A stretch of 64,000 nt of DNA. It comes from Brugia malayi. Its lineage: Eukaryota > Nematoda > Chromadorea > Rhabditida > Onchocercidae. Positions 16,901-28,710 of this stretch are shown piece after piece (the stretch's first letter is position 1; the number at the start of each line of letters is the position of its first letter). The notes beneath the pieces were generated by a model. The model saw only the letters and a program-made list of their open reading frames with translations. It had not been told where the DNA came from and ran no database searches. Both the position numbers and the translations under genes were made by a program. Location of the stretch: assembly GCF_000002995.4 (NCBI RefSeq), contig NW_025062477.1, positions 7,846,649 through 7,910,648 of the forward strand, in the 5' to 3' direction.

Positions 16901-19900
16901 TCGGTGGGCTATCTAATAGGCGACACAGATCAGTATAAGCAGCAATTGCAGTATCATTCTGATCACGACGATTTGAAGATGTAAAAAATAACAGTAAATA
17001 TGATATAGATGAGCACCTGCAAAAAATTTATGCTTCCTTATTGCTTTCTCTGCATTACAACTTCAGCGAAGCCAAAAACATTCCCTTCCTTGCACTAGCC
17101 AACAAACAGGAAACAGATGAAAATCTTAATATTCTTTGATTATAAGATGAAGCATGTTTAAGAAAAACAGTTTGAAACCTCACTTTATTTCAAAGTTATG
17201 ATGCATATTCAAGACGTCTAAAGCATTCAGCAAAAGCATTAAATTGAAAAATGAAGCTTAAAGTCTTTACGTTTTTGATGAAAATCAAAAACATGCCTTT
17301 CGCACATCTCAGCAATTAAAGATAATAGTAACTGCCTTGTAGCATCACTATCTGGTGTCAGACATAGGTTTCGAAATATTACATAAAGCGGTTGGTTAAA
17401 CATCTCTTCCAGAACTCTAAAACTTAAATAAGAAATTTCGAAATTAAGAAATTTATGTAAATCGTCGTTAAATAAACAAGAATAGGCATTTATTCGGAAC
17501 AAAAATTACTCAGGTGTGTCCAAAAAACCTTCCGATAACGGCTTCCTATTTCGGATATCCTTTCTGAAAATAAGTAAAAGACATTCCGATAACAATTCAA
17601 TCTGTTCCTCATCTAGTAATTCATCCTGAAATATTATCAAATTTCAATCTTATTTCAAACAGCAAACAAACAAACTGCAAATAAAGAAAATGAAAAAACG
17701 AGTGAGACAGAACCTAAGAATAACAAAAAAATAAAAGAAAAAAAAAAACAAAATTTTTATAATTATTTTCCCTCAGGAAATGGTATTTTTGAGAATTTTT
17801 CTGAAATTTTTATGTACTTTCTACATTTAACCTATTCCTAAAGCATAACTGAATTTATAACTGACTGCAAAAGTTAAAACTTACATTATCAAAGACAGAA
17901 GACAATAACTTCTGCATCATTTCACATCGCATATCGCTGTCCAAATTCTCCACACCTGATAAATTTTCAATCGGTTCTCGAAATTCTTCTTTGACAGCGG
18001 CTAAGAGGGTCATTAGTTTCTCTTCACATGATAAACCAAACTCTTCATCAAGTGATCCATTGTCTTCAACTACCGCTGAATCCATGCTAACTACATCTTC
18101 GGTAACTACTGAACCAGATTCGCTTAGCGCAATCTCTACATCTGATAGTAACATCTCACCAGGTTCTAAAAATATTTTTTTGTTCCACTCACATTCTCGT
18201 TTTCAACAAAAATCGATCAACAGATATCGATCTAGGCTTGAAGATGAATAAGTTGTTGAACGATTTTTATGCCATAATTACGAATGTGCACATAGTCTGT
18301 TCTCAATAATTTCTCGATATGGTCGCATTATACTATCTATCCAAAACTTAAATAGTAAGTGTAGTAAATGAATCAATTTTTTTCAGGAATAGAGATTATT
18401 CGCTCGAAGAGAAAAACACACTATGGATAATGATGATTATTATAATTTTACCGATTCCACCAGCAGAAGAATGTGTTTGCATTGTTTGTGGTGGTCGAAA
18501 AAGTCCTCGAAATGTATCCCGGAAGTTTTCTCGTACATTTTTTTGCAGTACTGGATTGTCGAATATCACGGAAGGAGATCTAAAAAAATCAAAACACTAT
18601 ACGAAAAACAGTAGGGTTCTGAAAATTTCGTATGAATATTAACCCAGCTACGACATGATTTATATATGGAAAAAATAAAGCGAAGATCAAATAGACTTTA
18701 TTGTGCAGCCTTGCAGAGCTTCGGAAGTTAAGAACAGCAAAAACGAGATATGAATGGAAAATGGGATATGAATTGAGTCCTTTTGCAATAAACTAACCCT
18801 AAAATATTATGATCAATTAGAAATTTGAATGAATTTGTTACTGAGGTTATTATTCGCTGCTGCAGTTGCGGATGAAGTTCATAACTCATCTGAAACTTGA
18901 CCTTTTCGATGTCCATTTTCTTTTCGAATGAAATTTTAAAAAGTAAATGAATTGCATTAAAAAATTAATGGCTTCTACATGATGACTTTTGACTTTTGCC
19001 TACACAAACAAAGCATACCCATTGAAATGAAATAAAAATTGTTAGTACTGTAAAACATAAACTAATGCGCACTGTCTCGCGAACAGACAACTGAAATTTC
19101 ATGAAGGCAGGTAACATGAATATTTTCAACATTTTATAAATTTATAAAAACAACTTACTCTTGTCATAAAGTCAACAAGGGAATTCGCTAATAACGGTTG
19201 GACATGTAACAGGTGTTTCAGTACATGAAAAGCAGGTTCTAAAAGTGGTAGGAATTAAAAAAAAACAGGTTAAAAATTTTTTTAAATGAAAATACTATTA
19301 AAAATAAAGTTTTAAACATTATACTTAAATTCGTTTCTTCGTAAATGATCCGAAAAATTTTATTTTCAGTGATTTTTTCAGTTCGAAATAGATTATAACG
19401 GAAAATGCAAAGAAATTTGTAAATAAAAAAATATGTCACAGAATGATCAAAATCAAGCAAATTTATGTTCATGTGGAAAATTGCAAAAAATATAGAAAAT
19501 TTGTTTCTGGAAGTGGTTACCATTACCCTCTTTTTTGTATTCAAATTTAGTATATTCGCAAAGGAAACTAAATATAACAAATCGAATGATCAAAGCACTT
19601 ACCAATCAGAACATGCCCCCCATTAGCAGGGTCATAACAAAGCCAATCCCATAAAAGATGAAGTTTGCACCACTGCTGTTCCATTATGCTCTATAAACAC
19701 TTTCATTATATCATTACATTGATTAGTTTGAAAATACTATTTTTTTTTAAAAAAAAAGAGAGCAAATTCATGAAAAAGTGATATTTGAACGTACATTTGT
19801 TTGCGGGAACATTGAAGCAATGAAAATTGCTTTCATCTCCTGCCCAACTTGAGGTATTTCTCCGCATGAAAGAAATATGGCACAGCGGACCAATTCAGAA

Positions 19901-22269
19901 CGAAGGCTACCAGCCTCTGGATTTGATAAGTACTGAAAAAGTAATTTGTATGTACGTTATTTCTTTAGTCATCAAATAGTAAAGACATATTCCTAACACT
20001 CAGTTCTATCCTAGGAAAGCGACTTCTGAGTTTTTTTGATCAATCCAACCTGTTTTTTGAACCAATCCAAATGTCGCTCATGTGTCCCAGGTTTCACCTT
20101 GGCAAATATGAATTCAAGTTTTCGCTGCATAGCTACAGATATTCGATAAAGAGGAAAAGTATGCGGACACATGCGATTCATTAGTTCTTCAACTGAAATA
20201 CTAGCTTGACTTGAGTGATTCTATGTGTTCATCTTTATTTAGTGGCAGCTATTATACAAAAAATTCGCACCGTCGCTACCAAAAAAATTCTCCAGTGCAC
20301 TGCGAAATATATTGTATGTATAAACCGAGTGGAAGAAGTTCCCGAAGTATTAACAGACAAACATAATAAAGAAAGCTAACTAACTATTAATATTAGGTCC
20401 TAGTTTGTTTGGGTTATAGAGTAGTTGTTTCCATATCGCAGCAAACTGCGGTATTTTTGAAACTCTCATTAATGCCAAGACTAAATCTCGTCCCAACTGC
20501 GCACAGTCCACAAATCTTTCTGTAAGCAGCCAGTGACAAACATTAACCATCTGTGTACGCAACGACTCAAATGCGTTGAAAGAGCTAAGGTCACAAATAA
20601 ATCTGAAATTATAGATATGAAAAAGGATATAGACCGAAAATTATTCTGCACTAACAGCAGAATAGTTACAAAGACGTTTGTTTGAAACTTAGTTTAGTCT
20701 CAGTAGTTAAGTCTTACACTTTTGAAACAATAAGCAGTGACAGTAAAATTACCTCGTAAAAGTGAGCAAAGTAACCGGAATAAGGGAAGCTTTCGGTTTC
20801 AATTCGCTCAACCAAGCATGGTGGTCGTTTAGCATCCCAGCAACAGCACTTAAAAGAGCGCAAGTTTCTTTCAAATCACTCCCTGAAAATGTTAAATTTA
20901 TCTCGTTAACAGCTGTGTTTATCGAATTTTTAAAAAACTTGCATAAAGGTACACTTCTCATTATAAATCCAAAAAAACCTTCCACAAAAGTATAGGTAAT
21001 AAAACACAGACATCAAACGATTTTCAGTAATGCTGATTAATAAATTTCGGTCTCTAACACAAGCATAATTTTAGAAACTTGTAAAACTACCGTCATTAGC
21101 ATTACGGAGGTAATTGATCAGAACATTGTCAATTTTCGGTACATTTGATTTGATCGCTTCCCGAAAAAAGTATACAATTTGCTCACGCACTTCCGGTCGC
21201 ATTCGCGGGTAAAGTTCAAATAGTATCATATTAACATTGCATAGAGCGCAGAACCAACCATCACGCGCTAGCAGCGACAAGATAGAAAAATACTAAAAAG
21301 TCAATATTAAACCATAACTTGAATTCTGTGCATCAATTTTTGGGAATAATTTTTTTTTTTTCTAACCTGTTATTTCTCGAAAACTGAAAGCAGAGGATAA
21401 GTAAATAAAGACAATGAATAACAAGGATCTTCAAAGTGTTTTATTTTGCTTAAAAAAAATAAAAATACATTAAAATCAATTATTCTGAAGCAATCCTTAG
21501 CATACCTTCTGAGCATTTTGTGGTTCGGTTAGCAATCCGTACAGAAGACCTCCTGTGATATTCTCAAACACCTGCAAAAGCGCCTATGTGATGAATTAGA
21601 ACAATCCTTAATCCTACAGGCACAGAAAAATCATTCATAATAGCTTACAAGAGTGAGCATGTTCCAGTGAGCATCCAGGAGACTTTACAAGTAATCGTAC
21701 TTTTCCAAGTAATTTCACAACAGAATAAAAGCAATAACAATACATATAAAGGAGTAATAAGTAATTCAAAGATATGCACCTTTGCTTCGCCAGCCATTTG
21801 TAACAGAACATCGTATGATTCCTTTTCCGGAAGACCGCTCGTTCGATTCTGTACCATATTGAAGCCATTTTCCAATTTCTGCAATTTATTTCTGGTATTC
21901 TGGCATTATTTTCACATTAGTATCCCCTAACTACCTTCATTCAAAACTGTTGATGCAAAGAACTTTTACGAATCAGAAGAGAGATAAACTACGCTTAACT
22001 GCGTGATAAAATTCCTTACTAAATATTAGAACTAAAGTTACTCTTAAACTCCTCCACTATTTCTTTTTTTTTCAGGATCATCTTCCACGTTTTAATGAAA
22101 AGATCTAAGGGACTTCTACAAAGATATAAGTCTTATTAAAGGTTTTAACTTCAATTAGGTACTGAAAACTTTTCAGAAAAACTACTTCTTCAAGCTCATC
22201 GCGTTGCTCGAAATTGTTTAAATTGAGTAATTTAGATAATCGTTTAACGCGTGTATTAGATGATTCCAT
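13996..22269 (-). CDS. ints-3: Integrator complex subunit 3 (INTS3)
   Basis: Twenty-two exons, all phase-consistent, encode 1050 residues (human 1043). The exon list is 22269-22186, 21878-21780, 21571-21506, 21292-21091, 20978-20753, 20602-20385, 20192-20050, 19932-19795, 19690-19603, 19238-19159, 18889-18798, 18579-18452, 18165-17885, 17625-17510, 17416-17297, 17016-16875, 16556-16378, 16249-16067, 15758-15525, 15307-15166, 14881-14753 and 14058-13996. Diagnostic stretches are LLTEPQNAQK, DWFKKQYLSNPEAGSLR, VIFDNPVLQKNVRENF, QPLYVIFRNLC, DWILQMISKLQYPKH and the basic-acidic tail ending DSDSD. INTS3 is a helical-repeat scaffold of Integrator, which cleaves snRNA 3' ends and attenuates Pol II transcription; it also joins the SOSS single-strand DNA repair complex. 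The exon 15 donor is GC (AG|GCATGT). The GT alternative (AAAC|GTAAAG) breaks frame with exon 16. The end of exon 19 (CA|GTGGTT) is the least certain junction. Confidence 0.95.
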
Positions 22270-22726
22270 TGCATGCGTTCACGTTTAATCCTGCGCAACT
22301 TCACCTGCAAACTGCTTCACGACCAATAAGTCATTCTAACCCTACCAATTTTCTAAAGAATTAGTGTCATATACAATTTTACAATATCCTTTCTCTTACT
22401 AACGGTTATCTAAAATTTACGATTACCTAAGTCCACTTCCGAACCCGGAAAGCCTCTCTCCCCCAAACATTCCTGCTTACACGAGTGCGACTCAAAATTT
22501 GCATAACGATTCTACTGTAGTCACTACTCTTGTTCGTGCGTTGTGCGTTGCTCAGTTGCGTCTCGTTCTAGCAGTGCCTCATCTTTTCACTTTAGGCCTT
22601 ACTTTCGGAGATGGATTAGTCGTACTCTCTTCCATCCTTAACTTGCTTCTCTTGCTTGAACTCTCGTATTCGTAGTTTTCCGTAGCTCTTTGTTTTACTA
22701 TTACACGTCCAATGCCATCTTAAAGT
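22270..22726. promoter_or_regulatory. Head-to-head promoter region between INTS3 and SMG5
   Basis: Only about 457 bases separate the two start codons, so both genes probably share promoter chromatin. The block is richer in C and G than the flanking introns. No specific transcription-factor site is claimed. Confidence 0.5.
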
Positions 22727-25700
22727 ATGCAAAATTCGTCCGTAAATAACACTATAATTCAATCGAAATCTGTTGGAAAATGCATCAGGTTAGCGTTTTA
22801 TCAGACCTTAAATTTTATACCAATATAAAAATATTATTGAAATTGTTTACTTTGCGTGTTTTTAGATGTTTTTGCTCGCTGTCACTCGATGTCATATGCT
22901 TTATTTTTTCACTTTCTCTCTCTCTCTCTCTCTCTCTCTACATATATATAGTTTATGTGATCATATTAGGAGGAGTGTTTAAATCATTACTATTTCAATT
23001 TCTAGACAGACATTAGTATTGTGTGATAAGGCGGATCTGCTGATTAATGATGACTTTCAAACGCTCATGCCTCCCGATATGCATTCACTGCGATCCAGGT
23101 ATAAAATTGTTCTTATTCTTATACAAACCTAATTATGGAAATTAAAATTTTTGTCACTATATTAGTTCTGTGTTGTTATTAGAATTTTTTAAAACACAAT
23201 TTCTATGGACTGCACATTTAAATTTGTGCTTGTCGTTTTTTTAAAATTGTTGATGAAGATAAGTCAGTGGTACTGAAAAAAAATCATTTTAGGGTCATAA
23301 AGTTATGCAAAACAATATTTATCGATCTGGAATGGAGTCGCCGAATTCTTGATAGAGTATGGAAAAGCTGCTACTATGCGGTGATATGCCGCATACGAAG
23401 GGCTGCCTTGAGTGTGGAACAGAAGAACTGGACTGAAATGTTGATTTCGAAATTTGTTAAAGAATTATGTGTTTTTGCAAATGACTTTCCACATTTACGT
23501 TCATCGGCATGTTTGTACATCGGGGATTTGCGTCGCTATGCGTGGCTGATCTCTGGTGTGGAAAAATATAGAAATTTAGCACTGCTTTGTTACCGGTAAT
23601 AATTTTAAACTTTGAATTCCTAGTTAAATTTTGAACCGAAAGGATTCATTCAGAGGGAGCATATTGGTCCACTTTTTAAAAAAAAAAACACTGAACAATT
23701 TTTTTTTTTGCTTTGACACTTGATGTTTTCTTTTTTTTTTCGTTTCTATTCATTATCTTTTCTTTGCGTTGGCTGGTGAAATAGACAAGTCTTAATTACA
23801 ATGTTAAATACAAAAGCAGTTTTTACAGTATTTTACATTTGAAACAAATTTTTTTTTCCTTTTTAGAAGATTTTATCAAAAATTTTATCACTAAGTGTTT
23901 ACTTAAAGTGTTGTTTTGTAGGAAATCGGTCAAATTAGATGAAAAGAATGGAATTGCATTGAATCAGCTTGGTCTTCTGGTTCAAGAAACTAATCCAACT
24001 TGTGCTTTACTCTATTTTCTGCTAGCTGATAATGCATCATTGCCTTTTGACGGTGCCTACACAAATGTTATTAGTTTGTTAAAGCGAGAAGAGCAGAAAG
24101 AAGATCCTACAGTAGCTATTCTTGAGCATTGCTTCACATGCTTCAGGTAAGGTAATCATTGTTCTGATCATTTGGGTTCATTTAATTTTGCTCTTCTGTA
24201 TTTTAAATGAAATTATATGGTCTCATTCAACTAGATATAATTATTGGATATGCTGTCTAAAGTTTAAAAAGTATGCAAATCTGTAGTGAGAAGAATTTTT
24301 TTCTCTCATTTCTTCCCAGGAAGACAGTTGTTATTGTAATAGTAGAATGTTAGTTAGGCTGATATATAACAATTGCTTTTTACACTTACATCACTTTGTT
24401 TTTTTTTTTTCCTTTGTGAAGTGGGAGCTGAACTTCTAAATAACATTAACCCTGGATTTTTTCTTTCAAGTTTTCAGATAGTTAATTTAGGCAGCCGTAT
24501 TTTGAGGAACTTTCGACGAAGTGGTCGGAATACATAATGTCGCAGTTAGAAACTCGACATGCATTTCATGTTGCTTTGTCGATTAATGTCATCATCCTGG
24601 CGGCTACAACTTCGTTAAAAAGAGGTAGTCTTCTTGTTTTTTGTTGAGTTTTACTTCAAAACTATTTGTAGGAAATTATTACTGCCTCTATAATACTGAA
24701 GGACTACTAGAGCAGTTCATGGCGAAATGTTCATTTGTAGCTACAACTAATATTTCCGACATTTGCCATTTTGTGCTTCTGAAAGTTACAAATTTATAAT
24801 ATTTGACGTAATATATCAGATAAATTTGAGAGATTAGAATTTAATGAAAGAATTAAGTACAAAATGGTCAGATGCAAGTAGCTAAGATTTTTTCGATAAA
24901 TGTATGTAGGAATTAGTTGCAGGGAAAGAAATAGAGTTGCAGTCTCTAAGCAAGTTGTTCTTTCGAATTTCAAGACTTTTGATTCGAAATTTGGAAGAAT
25001 GGTGTGTAATAGAAGCTGAAGGAGCTGATTTACGAAGGCGCCGAGCTTCATCTTCTGATGGAAGTGTAGAAGAGACTAAAATAGCAGAAAAAGAAAAAAG
25101 ACACTGCTCGCGGTCCTCCTCATTGGAAAAAGATGTGGTTTCGGAGGAGGATGAAATAGCAGTGGATACGGATGAAATAATGGTGGAAATGGATGAAACA
25201 GTGATGAAAGCAGATGAATCAAGTTTTAGTAAACGGAATAATGATACACAACATAGAGTCCAAACGCTTCTTGTTGCTTTACTTCATGCAGCAACTTCTT
25301 TAGCTCCGCATGTGTGTAACGACAGAGTACCATCAGCACTTCACTGTGTAAATTTTATTCGGAAGTTTCTATGTATGAAGTTTTTGATGAAGCAATAATT
25401 GTATTTTTAGTACGGGGGGACACATATTATTTGTAGGCAATTTAAATTTGCAAACAATGTTAAATTCGTCGTTTTTAATGCCATTAATTCAAATATAAAG
25501 CTGTGATCAGCCTTCTATTGAAGGTTAAAGGAGTGCTCTTAAGTATCATGTTAAATCGAAACTAGTGCAAATATTGTATATTCATCAGATATTATGAAGA
25601 GTGCTAAAAGGATTGATCTGCGATTGTTTAATGCGAATGATCTTTTAGCCATTTTGCTACACTGCTTTAGATTTTAAATTGTAAGTTGAATAAATGTCTG

Positions 25701-26710
25701 GAACGCATCATTTATTAGATATTATTTTCAGCAATATGAAGATTTCTGCCAACAGTTGGTTCAGTTTTTGAATCTTTTGGAACTGCATTTAGAGGGTAAA
25801 TCGGAGAACTTGTGGCAGCTTGGTGGCTTAACTCCGTGGTGTTTGCTACCACGCTTTTTGCAAGGTTTTGTCAAATCTTCGCATACTCCTGTTGAATTTG
25901 CTGAATTTTTTGTATATACTCCGAAGAATTCAATAAAGGAAAGTAAAATGAAAAGTATGGCAAAACTGTGGTTGGCACACGACACCGAAAAGGTATACAA
26001 AATTTTGATTACTGAGTTCTTTTCAGGTTCCCTTTATGCCAAATAAAGTATTATGCTATCAGTGTTTTTGGGACCTTATTTTCCATTGGTTTGCATTCTA
26101 ACAAATCTTTGTTGGACATGGAGCTGAGCAAAAGCTATGTTTCTTAGATTCCCACACACTGCGGCGAAATATGTTATTTATTCCCAATAATTTGGTCTCT
26201 TATCCTTGTTTAAAAATCAACACTATTTAGGATATACTAGAAGTTAAATTTACAAATCCTCTTAAGGAAAATGTTTAAATGGTTTTCTTTCTTCAGGAAC
26301 AGATTCGGACCTCTCTACCATTATATGTTGTTCCACAAGAGGATGTTTTACTGCAACGACTGGAAGTCATGAAAAAGATCCTAAAGAAGGACAAGCTAAT
26401 AGTGGCCATAGCAGAGGGTACATTTCGAAGTTTGGATATGAAAAAGGATAAAGCAGAAGTACGAAAAGCGCTGCGTTGGATCAATACGCATATATCAAAA
26501 GATGGCCGTCTACGAATTATACCATGTTCAACACCGGAAATGTGTGCAGAGAAGTTGGTAACGCAAGCACCGACCACATCCACTGTATTCGTTACGGTGC
26601 TTACATTATTAATGATTGGAACTAATAGAGTCATCAAACGTAAGCAGTTTCTTCACTTTATATCTACGATGTATTTATGTCAAAAAAGCATTTTACTGTT
26701 ACATATCTAA
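22727..26710 (+). CDS. smg-5: SMG5-like nonsense-mediated mRNA decay factor (EST1/SMG5/7 family)
   Basis: The exons are 22727-22788, 23006-23098, 23293-23595, 23922-24146, 24491-24624, 24923-25347, 25732-25992 and 26297-26710, giving 638 residues. The N-terminal 14-3-3-like/TPR region is recognisable: TLVLCDKADLL...PPDMHSLRS, then SACLYIGDLRRY, then LDEKNGIALNQLGLL, then LLADNASLPFDGAYTNV. A Ser/acidic linker follows (about 290-370), then helical repeats. The C-terminal region (PLYVVPQ..., KLIVAIAEGTFRSLDMKK) aligns with the degenerate PIN domain of SMG5. SMG5 with SMG7 recruits PP2A and decay enzymes to phosphorylated UPF1. The exon 6 start is ambiguous between two in-phase AGs at 24922 and 24934. 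The 3' end is ambiguous too: read-through to 26710 has an AATAAA 37 bases on, but a good GTAAGC donor at 26640 could splice to a short exon ending at 26862. Confidence 0.87.
22915..22939. repeat. (TC)n microsatellite in first SMG5 intron
   Basis: About twelve TC units are followed by an ACATATATATA tract. The repeat lies in intron 1 of the SMG5 gene, upstream of the exon 2 acceptor, and could act as a long polypyrimidine region. Confidence 0.9.
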
Positions 26711-26746
26711 AGTCAATGTCTACAAATCTTGATTTAATCATCTGCA

Positions 26747-26752
26747 AATAAA
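26747..26752 (+). other. Poly(A) signal AATAAA for SMG5
   Basis: This AATAAA lies 37 bases after the TAA at 26708-26710 and is followed by a T-rich stretch. It supports ending the SMG5 transcript here rather than splicing to a further exon. Confidence 0.5.
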
Positions 26753-27038
26753 ACAGTTTTATTTTGACACTTTTCATTCGTTCTTGATTTTGCTTTCATA
26801 CAAATAGCAGTTATCTAGAAGGTTACGCTCCAATCAGTGGTGGAAGCCCATCCTTATTATGAGTTTCTTAAAATTTATTACTTGGAAATCTATCTGGTGG
26901 CAAAGCTTACATCATCCAAAAGTTTTAATTTATGTCTTCATATTTGTGAAGCTTTGTTAACATATTCAGAAGTATCGGTTTGTTGTTAATAATGATGGAG
27001 TGGGAATGAGAGTTAAGATTTAGTGAGGGACTAAAGTT

Positions 27039-27114
27039 TAAACTATTATCTCCGAAAGAACTTTATTATCTCTAACTATAATCTCCCGAAATTAAACTAT
27101 TATCTCCGAAAGAA
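27039..27114. repeat. Pair of 22-base direct repeats
   Basis: The 22-base word beginning TAAACTATTATCTCC occurs at 27039-27060 and again at 27093-27114. A diverged partial copy lies between (around 27062-27090, TTATTATCTC...TCTCCCGAA). Its origin is unknown; it looks like a short local tandem duplication about 54 bases apart. Confidence 0.8.
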
Positions 27115-27513
27115 TTATGTTTTCACTCATTTATTTCTTTCGGTACATGTAATAATTAAGGCAACAATATTCTGTCATTCTAAACATTCGCACAACATAG
27201 ATTTTCAATCTTTTACTATAAGACATGGAAATACGCATGCATTAAATTCTCAAGTAAGGTTGAGAAGATTCTTTTTGTAACTGTCACTTTTTTAGCGATA
27301 ACGGTGGAAAACGTTGAAGATTTTTGTGCTCGATATGACAAAGCTGAGAAGGATTTCTTGCTGTGCCGTTGAGTGGATGATGACCGCAGGATAGTTAAGG
27401 TGATGAATACTTTGGATGAATCCTTTTTGTTAAAACTATTAATTGTCATATGTGCATGATCCACTATTTCCTCCAAACTGTAGTCATCAGGTAAATCAAA
27501 AAAGATGCTTTCT

Positions 27514-28215
27514 TCATTTTTGCTTATGGTAACAATATTTCGACATATCAATTAAATAATAATTTAATCTGGATGTTCTGGTGGTTTTTGGGTGAGAAGC
27601 TGTAATGATGATAGTTCTGTTGTACTGAAGACTTATATTGTTACTGTAAGCAAAAATAGATCATTAGGGAAATGACTTTAATAATAGAATGGTTGATAAT
27701 CGTTTCTTTTTTGTTAATTGCTATATGTACATCTGCAGTGGATTATTGAAACAAATCTTCAGTGAATCCGCGAAATTCAATATTAAAAGGGATAAGAATG
27801 AAAAATGGAGGAAGAATTTGTGATAGTAGCCAATTTGTGTGTGCGCCATAGTTTTTTTATGTTGTGCTCTTCTTCCTCCTCTCACCTCTTTCGGGCAGCA
27901 CCTATGACTGAAGAGGAAGAGAGATGAGAAGTCTGAATAAGTTAAGTACCATGTAATACAACCGTTTTGTCACTGAAGAGTAATGAGCATTGTCAGCAGG
28001 AGATAGAGGTTGTGGAGAAAAAAAAGATGATAGTGGTGGAACAATTTTGGAGTGTTAAGGCAATCAATGATGGGATGGTGCAGTTTGCTTGAATGGATGA
28101 GAGGCCGGGATAATTCATCGTCGCTCATCGCTGGGCAGTTCGGTCGTTTTTGCTTATGATCTTCTGGTTGAAATGCACAAGCCATTAGTTGGTGGTGCTT
28201 ACTGGACACTTCCAT
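27514..28215 (-). CDS. Possible small uncharacterised spliced gene (54 codons), no known family
   Basis: Three minus-strand segments join in phase: 28215-28203 (ATG GAA GTG TCC A), 27907-27886 and 27643-27514 (ending TGA). Their splice signals are good: donors A|GTAAGC and AG|GTGAGA, acceptors CTCTTCAG and GCTTACAG. An in-frame TAA directly precedes the ATG, and a CCTGTAG acceptor at 28254, which could take a spliced leader, lies 38 bases upstream of it. The predicted 54-residue product starts MEVSIIGAARKSNN and ends CYHKQK. It is polar and Thr/Ile/Tyr-rich, without a signal peptide. I recognise no family. The middle exon is only 22 bases and the match could be chance. A longer single-exon frame at 27216-27551 overlaps the same strand in another frame and is an alternative. 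Confidence 0.25.
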
Positions 28216-28520
28216 TTAAGATTCTTAAAGCTTCGATGATGTTGTGATGGTGTCTACAGGAAATGTTTAAGAAAGAAAAGGATGAAGAGTTGGAGAGATA
28301 AGTCGCTGAAAGAAGTGTGAAGTGATTGAAGTGAAGTGTTGAAAGTACTCTTGAATGGAGAAGGAAGGGAAGAAAGAATTATGCTTGAAGGGGAGGAGAG
28401 GAGAGTGAAAGACGTGAAGAAGTACAGTGATGCCTCGTTATATTTGTTAAATGTTTATTTGTGAGGGACATCAGAGGATGTCTGGACACGGATTAAAGTA
28501 AGAGGGGAGAAGAGGAACAA

Positions 28521-28540
28521 TAGTAGTAGTAGTAGTAGTG
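28521..28540. repeat. (TAG)n trinucleotide repeat
   Basis: Six to seven TAG/AGT units lie in the gene-poor region, just beyond a GA-rich stretch (about 28260-28510). No coding frame is supported across it. Confidence 0.85.
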
Positions 28541-28696
28541 GTTAACAGCGTACAAATCCACTCATCAGCATCAGTAGAGGTCGCTTTATCTCTGTCCCCG
28601 CCACTTTTCCCTCTCCTCCAAGTGTTATTGTTAGAAGTGACGGTGACATTAAGGATGGACATATCTATCTGTTCGTGAGTTGCTAGCAAAGCATAG

Positions 28697-28710
28697 ACAC
28701 ACACACACAC
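28697..28710. repeat. (AC)n microsatellite with flanking purine-pyrimidine tract
   Basis: Seven AC units are followed by ATGTACATATATACGCATAC and further CA-rich sequence to about 28750. Alternating purine-pyrimidine sequence of this kind can adopt Z-DNA. A similar block occurs at 35907. Confidence 0.85.

Noticed and set aside
27216..27551. 111-codon minus-strand frame near the SMG5 3' end
   Set aside because: Not reported as a separate gene. It looks fairly protein-like in codon use but has no upstream exon in phase and no recognisable domain. It is kept only as an alternative to the 54-codon model.
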